Below are positions 37,102 through 41,534 of a stretch of DNA of 41,534 nt, piece by piece. The translations under genes and the position numbers were made by a program. The notes under the pieces were generated by a model. The model was not told the origin of the DNA and made no database searches. It saw nothing but the letters and a program-made list of their open reading frames with translations. Location of the stretch: positions 1 through 41,534 of the forward strand of contig PFSJ01000006.1 of NCBI GenBank assembly GCA_002789015.1, read 5' to 3'. Origin of the DNA: a candidate division WWE3 bacterium CG_4_9_14_0_2_um_filter_35_11. Its GTDB lineage: Bacteria; Patescibacteriota; WWE3; 2-01-FULL-39-13. The stretch's first letter is position 1. The number at the start of each line of letters is the position of its first letter.

Positions 37102-38484
37102 ATGAATTATTACAAAGAGTACACCGACGTTGATCTATCAACACTTTTAGATTGGGAAAAAGATGTTATTGAAAAGCTAAAAGAAGTTGTCAAAATTTGC
37201 GGGCAAATATACGCAAAGCAAAAAAATTCAGAATGTATAGGCGGAAACTTTTATCCATGCAACATACAAAAAGAACAAATCGAACTGGCCTCAAAATCTG
37301 ATCCCGAAATACTTTCTTCTTATACTATGGTTGAAATTGGTGATAACGGAGAGCTTGTAGCGGTTAGATATTCTGTAAAATTCAAAAAAGAAATTTCCAG
37401 AATGTGCCAAATAATTGAAGATGTTGCAAAAATCTACGAGTCAAACGACTTTGACCTTTATTCAGTTTACTTAAAGCAGATGTCTTTGGATTTAAAAAAT
37501 GATAATTATGAGGAAAGCGAAAAGTTGTGGCTGAAAATTGATTGGAAAGTCAAAATTGATATCAAATTTGGGCCGATAGAAACATACCAAGACAAACTAT
37601 TTGGAATAAAGAGAGCATTCCAAGCAAATTTAAGAATTACAGACGATGTCGACTCAAACAATATCGGCGAATACATTGACTTGGCGTATGCCTTAGCGGC
37701 TTACTCAAGGCAGAATAAGGCCGAGTCGGCGTCATCCCAGCGAAAAGTAATTGTAAGAGTTGATAGGGTTGTTGCCATGTCTGGTTGGCACGCGGACCTA
37801 ACACCAAGGAGCAGTAATTATCCAGCAGATATTTCACAAATTGCTCTAGGTAGCAAAATATTAATTTACACAAATAATATTTTATTAATACAAGAGGCGA
37901 TTTCTAGAATAATTTCGGACCTGTTTGTGTTAACTTCTAATGATTTGGCAAATAACTATGATCTTTCTGCAGTTAGGATATGTACGTTACACGAAATTGC
38001 CGAAACTGTATCAAAACAGGAACATCCTAAAGACTATGGTAATTTTGGCCAAATCGAAGATTCCTTCACCGAGTTAAATGCTGATATGGCAGGTCTTAAG
38101 ATAGCTTCCTACCAGGTTTTGAAGGGTGTTTTTTCTGCGGGTGATTATAAACTTTTAATTATAGAATTTCTTGCAGATGCTTTAAGAGGATGGATTTACG
38201 GCAAAGCAAATGCAGGTGGGTTAAGAGTATTCAGTGACACTTATAAAGTAATATTAAATTACTTACTACAAGAAAGTGCATTAAAAATTAATAGCGATAG
38301 TAAGCTTGAGGTTGATTTAAGTGGCGTTTATACGTACGTAGATATCCTAAATAAAAATTTACATACTTATTTAGTTGCACAAGACAAAGAGTCTGTTGAG
38401 AAATTATTTTCTAAATATTCATCTGAAGATATATTAAGCAAATTGGAAAAACGATTAGAAGACATAGTTTTTAGAAAGGAGTAA
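37102..38484 (+). CDS. M49-like (dipeptidyl-peptidase III-like) protein with HEIAE motif
   Basis: A 460-residue protein with the layout of bacterial M49 family members. FGPIETYQDKLFGIKRAFQA is the clearest match to the family's GPxExYxDxLfGxKaxFea block. The zinc motif is TLHEIAETV (H297, E298, E301), where the second His of the family motif is Glu, and the downstream ELNADMAG (E324) provides the third-ligand position. With one His missing, hydrolase activity is uncertain. No signal peptide. It lies directly downstream of the two greA genes and is followed after 55 bases by a similar protein. The M49 assignment is by pattern; I would not assign a substrate. Confidence 0.65.
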   Translation: MNYYKEYTDVDLSTLLDWEKDVIEKLKEVVKICGQIYAKQKNSECIGGNFYPCNIQKEQIELASKSDPEILSSYTMVEIGDNGELVAVRYSVKFKKEISRMCQIIEDVAKIYESNDFDLYSVYLKQMSLDLKNDNYEESEKLWLKIDWKVKIDIKFGPIETYQDKLFGIKRAFQANLRITDDVDSNNIGEYIDLAYALAAYSRQNKAESASSQRKVIVRVDRVVAMSGWHADLTPRSSNYPADISQIALGSKILIYTNNILLIQEAISRIISDLFVLTSNDLANNYDLSAVRICTLHEIAETVSKQEHPKDYGNFGQIEDSFTELNADMAGLKIASYQVLKGVFSAGDYKLLIIEFLADALRGWIYGKANAGGLRVFSDTYKVILNYLLQESALKINSDSKLEVDLSGVYTYVDILNKNLHTYLVAQDKESVEKLFSKYSSEDILSKLEKRLEDIVFRKE

Positions 38485-38539
38485 AATGTACCAACAACCT
38501 GACAGAGGATAATTTTATTTAACTGCTTCCTAAACGGAA

Positions 38540-39889
38540 ATGTCGACACACTTGGGTATAAAATCTTTAAGCATTTTTAGGAATGAAGTTGACTTAGCTG
38601 AAGTCGGCGTTTATGTTCCTGGTGTTGATGAAGTCGATCTGTCGTCTGAAGATGAGAGTTCTCTTGAATTTATTGTGGATTTGCTTCCTTATATTTCTGA
38701 TCTTCAAATTCTTAGCAACGCGAGTGAATTAGCAGGTTTGTCACATGGTGAATTTATTCGAGGGGAATATGTGGCACTTATTATAGATAGGGTTCGTGAC
38801 TGTCTACTTACGTTGAGCGAGTTATCGGAGAATATCTATTTAAAGGCTTATTATTTGGCGCTTTCTGGGGATTTCGGCTTTGTAATAAAGCCTAATTCGC
38901 TTAGTGAAATTGCGTATGGCGAACTTATTGCAAATTCAACTCCTGAACAGATGGTTATTAGGTTAGGTTTTCTCCATGATTATAATTATGAAAATAAGCG
39001 AACTGACAAAGATGGAAGCCGTCGTGATTTGGTATTCAATATTTGTAAAGTAGTTTCTTACAAGGATATCCCAGAAGGTTTTGTTCAGTCTCTTAAAGAA
39101 TTTTTTGACACACAAGAAAATCATCAAGTTACAATTGTTGAAGAAAAAGTTGTGCTTTTTGGTGCGTCTCAAGCTTCAAGAGTCGTATCAGACAATGTAG
39201 TCCCTACTGGTAGTAGTCATATTATGGATAGCGAGGGAAATGGGTATCGCATTGTAATAAGAAGGTACGTTAATACTGGGAATGAGAAAGTTAGATTGAT
39301 GTCTATGACAGCAAAAAGTATATTTAGTAGTGAATTTTTTGGATCAATCGGAATTGATTTATCTGATGAAAGATCACAAGAAACTTTACTACAGATGCTC
39401 TCTTATGGTCAGTATATTGATCTAATCTCCCATGAGATCGCTGAGGGGATGGGTACACGTGAGCTAACAGGTACTAATAGAGCGATTCAAGAGTGTTTAT
39501 TTACAGCTGTTGGGTTTTCGACTTTAGTGTCTTTGGTAGGCAGAGCTAGTGGTATTTCCAATGAAAATCTAATAAATACAAGAATATACACTTTGTCAGA
39601 AATTTTTACTATGCTTGCAGGTGATTACACAGGTAATTATATACCTGGCTATGCATTAATGTATAAAAGGTTAGTAAAGGATAATGCTTTGACGTTTGAC
39701 GAGGCTGGTTTTGTTAGCCATGTTGATTGGGAAATTTTTGATAGTGTTATGGGTAATATCGCAGGCGAAATGTATTTAGCTTTAAAGGTGGGCGACGATT
39801 CAAATGGGCTCATTGATCATTTGCCAGAGGAAGTCAGGAGTGACAAATTTATTGTAGGTTTGAGTAAAAGATTCAAAGAGGCTTCATAA
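38540..39889 (+). CDS. Second HEIAE-motif protein, possible diverged M49-like paralog
   Basis: A 449-residue protein with no strong overall similarity I can name, but with the same motif at almost the same place: ISHEIAEGMG (H298-E302). The next conserved acidic position, IQECLFTAVGF (E318), aligns with the neighbour's ELNADMAG but has lost its aspartate. The first 120 residues are helix-rich; no signal peptide or membrane segment. The size, place of HEIAE and adjacency to the preceding gene argue for an old tandem duplication with heavy divergence. Function unknown. Confidence 0.55.
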   Translation: MSTHLGIKSLSIFRNEVDLAEVGVYVPGVDEVDLSSEDESSLEFIVDLLPYISDLQILSNASELAGLSHGEFIRGEYVALIIDRVRDCLLTLSELSENIYLKAYYLALSGDFGFVIKPNSLSEIAYGELIANSTPEQMVIRLGFLHDYNYENKRTDKDGSRRDLVFNICKVVSYKDIPEGFVQSLKEFFDTQENHQVTIVEEKVVLFGASQASRVVSDNVVPTGSSHIMDSEGNGYRIVIRRYVNTGNEKVRLMSMTAKSIFSSEFFGSIGIDLSDERSQETLLQMLSYGQYIDLISHEIAEGMGTRELTGTNRAIQECLFTAVGFSTLVSLVGRASGISNENLINTRIYTLSEIFTMLAGDYTGNYIPGYALMYKRLVKDNALTFDEAGFVSHVDWEIFDSVMGNIAGEMYLALKVGDDSNGLIDHLPEEVRSDKFIVGLSKRFKEAS

Positions 39890-39937
39890 TATAATTCAGT
39901 TACACCTAATTTTATAACGTGTTAAAATTTCGCATAT

Positions 39938-41534
39938 ATGCAAGATGCAACAACCCAACTTCCAATTGAACAGTTAAGGCAGATTCGAATTGACAAGTTA
40001 AGTAAGCTTCGCAAACTTGGTGTTGATCCTTTTCCTGCAAAATCAAATAGAACTAATGTTATTTCAGATGTTATAAATGATTACGAGAAATTCGAAGGCA
40101 AGGAAGTTACACTCGCTGGTCGTGTTGTAAGTAAAAGGGATCATGGCAAGTTAATTTTTATTGATATTAAAGATCAAAGTGGAAAGGTACAAATTTACTT
40201 AAAAGAAAACGATTTGAACATTAGACCAATTAGAGAAAATAGTGAGTTGTCTTTTTCTGAGGTTATTGAGCTTATTGATGTTTCGGATTTTGTTGAGGTT
40301 CGCGGTGCCGTTACAAAAACACAAAGAGGAGAAACCTCTATTATTCCAAGCCACTTTCGTATATTAACAAAGGCAATAAGGGCAATCCCAGAAGAATTAA
40401 AAGACAAAGAACTTAGATATAGAAAAAGATATTTAGATACGAATATTCACCAAGATGTTTTCGACAGATTTATACGTAGGTCAAAATTCTGGGAAGCTCA
40501 TCGAGATTTTTTCAAACAAAATGGTTTTATTGAAATGAATATTCCGGTTTTGGAAAGTGTAATTGGTGGTGGAGATGCAACGCCTTTTGTAACACATATG
40601 AATGCAATTGACGAAGATTTTTATTTAAGAATTTCACAGGAGCTTCCTTTAAAAAGATTAATTGGTGCAGGTTATGAAAAAGTTTTTGAAATTGGTCCAC
40701 GTTTTAGAAATGAAGGATTAAGCGACGAACATCTTCCAGAACATATGGCAATGGAATTTTACCTAGCATATGCAGATTGGAAAGATGGTATGAAATTTAT
40801 ACAAGACCTAGTGAATTTTGTAATTGGAAAAGTTTACCTAGGCAAGACAAGCTTTGATATTCGTGGATTTAAAGATATTAAATTTGGTAATGAATGGGAA
40901 ATAATAGATTTCAAACAAATATTTAAAGATAAATATGGAATTGAAGATGTCTATACGATCACTCAAAAAGAAGTTGAGAAAAAAGTCAAAGAGCATATAA
41001 AAGACGTAGATTTTCAGATCAATATTCCACGTGGGGTAGATAATCTTTGGAAGCTGATACGAAAAGAAGTTAAAGGTCCTGCATTTTTAATAAATCATCC
41101 TAAATACCTATCACCACTTCAAAAGCCTGACAAAGAAAATCCTTTAATGGTTAATAGATTCCAGCCTATTATTGCAGGTAGTGAACTTGGAAATGGTTGG
41201 AGCGAAATAACTGATGCACTAGATCAATTTGAGAGGTTTTCCGAGCAAGAAAAATTGAGAACTTCTGGTGATAAAGAGGCTCAAATGATGGATATTGATT
41301 ATGTTGAAATGCTTGAATATGGCATGCCCCCAACTTTTGGTTGGGGACACAGCGAAAGATTATTTTGGTTTTTAGAAGATGTAAGTGCAAGAGAAGGCGT
41401 TATATTTCCTGCGATGAAACATGAAATATCAGACGAGACAAAAAAGATTTATGGAATTAAAGATGAGGAGAAGGTTGTGTCCAAAGAGAAAAGCTCAACG
41501 GCATTAAAATCGGAGTATTTAATAGATAAAGAGG
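39938..41534 (+). CDS. lysS: Lysyl-tRNA synthetase, class II, partial at right edge
   Basis: 532 codons are visible and the frame runs off the window. The OB-fold (VTLAGRVVSKRDHGKLIFID), motif 1 region (RYLDTNIHQDVFDRFIRRS), motif 2 (FEIGPRFRNEGLSDEHLPEH) and motif 3 (TFGWGHSERLFWFL) identify class II LysRS. The family normally ends just after the motif-3 helix near LFPxMRP; here GVIFPAMKHE is followed by at least 35 more residues (KKIYGIKDEEKVVSKEK), an additional C-terminal part cut by the window edge. TAAAAT at 39923-39928 may be the -10 box; there is no ribosome site. Confidence 0.95.
   Translation, partial: MQDATTQLPIEQLRQIRIDKLSKLRKLGVDPFPAKSNRTNVISDVINDYEKFEGKEVTLAGRVVSKRDHGKLIFIDIKDQSGKVQIYLKENDLNIRPIRENSELSFSEVIELIDVSDFVEVRGAVTKTQRGETSIIPSHFRILTKAIRAIPEELKDKELRYRKRYLDTNIHQDVFDRFIRRSKFWEAHRDFFKQNGFIEMNIPVLESVIGGGDATPFVTHMNAIDEDFYLRISQELPLKRLIGAGYEKVFEIGPRFRNEGLSDEHLPEHMAMEFYLAYADWKDGMKFIQDLVNFVIGKVYLGKTSFDIRGFKDIKFGNEWEIIDFKQIFKDKYGIEDVYTITQKEVEKKVKEHIKDVDFQINIPRGVDNLWKLIRKEVKGPAFLINHPKYLSPLQKPDKENPLMVNRFQPIIAGSELGNGWSEITDALDQFERFSEQEKLRTSGDKEAQMMDIDYVEMLEYGMPPTFGWGHSERLFWFLEDVSAREGVIFPAMKHEISDETKKIYGIKDEEKVVSKEKSSTALKSEYLIDKE

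Noticed and set aside
1-41534. CRISPR array
   Set aside because: No regularly spaced direct repeats of 20-40 bases were seen, and no cas genes.

Overview
The window reads as a stretch of a small, AT-rich (roughly one-third G+C) bacterial chromosome, most likely a Candidate Phyla Radiation (Patescibacteria) organism. The evidence is indirect: short single-domain proteins, gene overlaps of 1-8 bases, VanW, YgjP and AI-2E-type membrane proteins, a free-standing 5'-3' exonuclease, and many start codons placed 6-9 bases after a -10 box with no Shine-Dalgarno site. UGA is used as a normal stop. I cannot fix the lineage further from this sequence.

Layout. 1-688: 5' part of a leftward serine recombinase and a palindrome-rich spacer, more GC-rich than the rest. 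689-6634: idi, a flavin reductase, an AlkA-type glycosylase, a cobalamin adenosyltransferase, a 5'-3' exonuclease, a glycosyltransferase, a methyltransferase and a deaminase-like protein. 6635-16612: tRNA-Ser, a cupin, a Nudix-like membrane protein, mscL, and a tRNA-modification and translation block (dus, a MetG-like tRNA-binding protein, miaB, miaA, gltX), with an AI-2E permease, an anchored unknown and a PAS-GGDEF protein. 16785-22960: tRNA-Gln followed by an accessory region of wrecked genes (two RhuM, an EamA transporter, an AbiEii toxin, a 2-hydroxyacid dehydrogenase) among apparently intact small genes (GlsB, YggT, an RHH-like protein, ImmA/IrrE, NYN, AbiEi). 23021-35938: msrB-msrA, an SPFH protein, a GIY-YIG protein, a DEAD-box helicase, typA, a circularly permuted DsbA-like protein, a PHP phosphoesterase, YgjP, VanW, a secreted C39-like protein, tgt and tRNA-Glu. 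36153-41534: two greA genes in tandem, two M49-like proteins with an altered zinc motif, and lysS running off the right edge.

Three genome-wide habits stand out. (1) Many genes seem to be transcribed leaderless, with a TATAAT-like box ending 6-9 nt before the start codon. (2) Several conserved genes contain perfect inverted repeats of 12-16 bp inside the coding sequence, far more than chance predicts. (3) A small GGGTAGCCC/GGGCTACCC palindrome recurs between genes as a terminator-like hairpin and inside genes, where it is translated, much as Rickettsia palindromic elements are.

Functionally the intact genes are mostly tRNA maturation and charging (miaA, miaB, dus, tgt, gltX, lysS, three tRNAs), oxidative and thiol repair (msrA, msrB, DsbA-like), DNA repair, and cell-surface proteins (VanW, secreted C39-like, SPFH). 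The strongest candidates for something undescribed are the natural circular permutation of DsbA, the intragenic inverted repeats, and the HEIAE variant pair of M49-like proteins.
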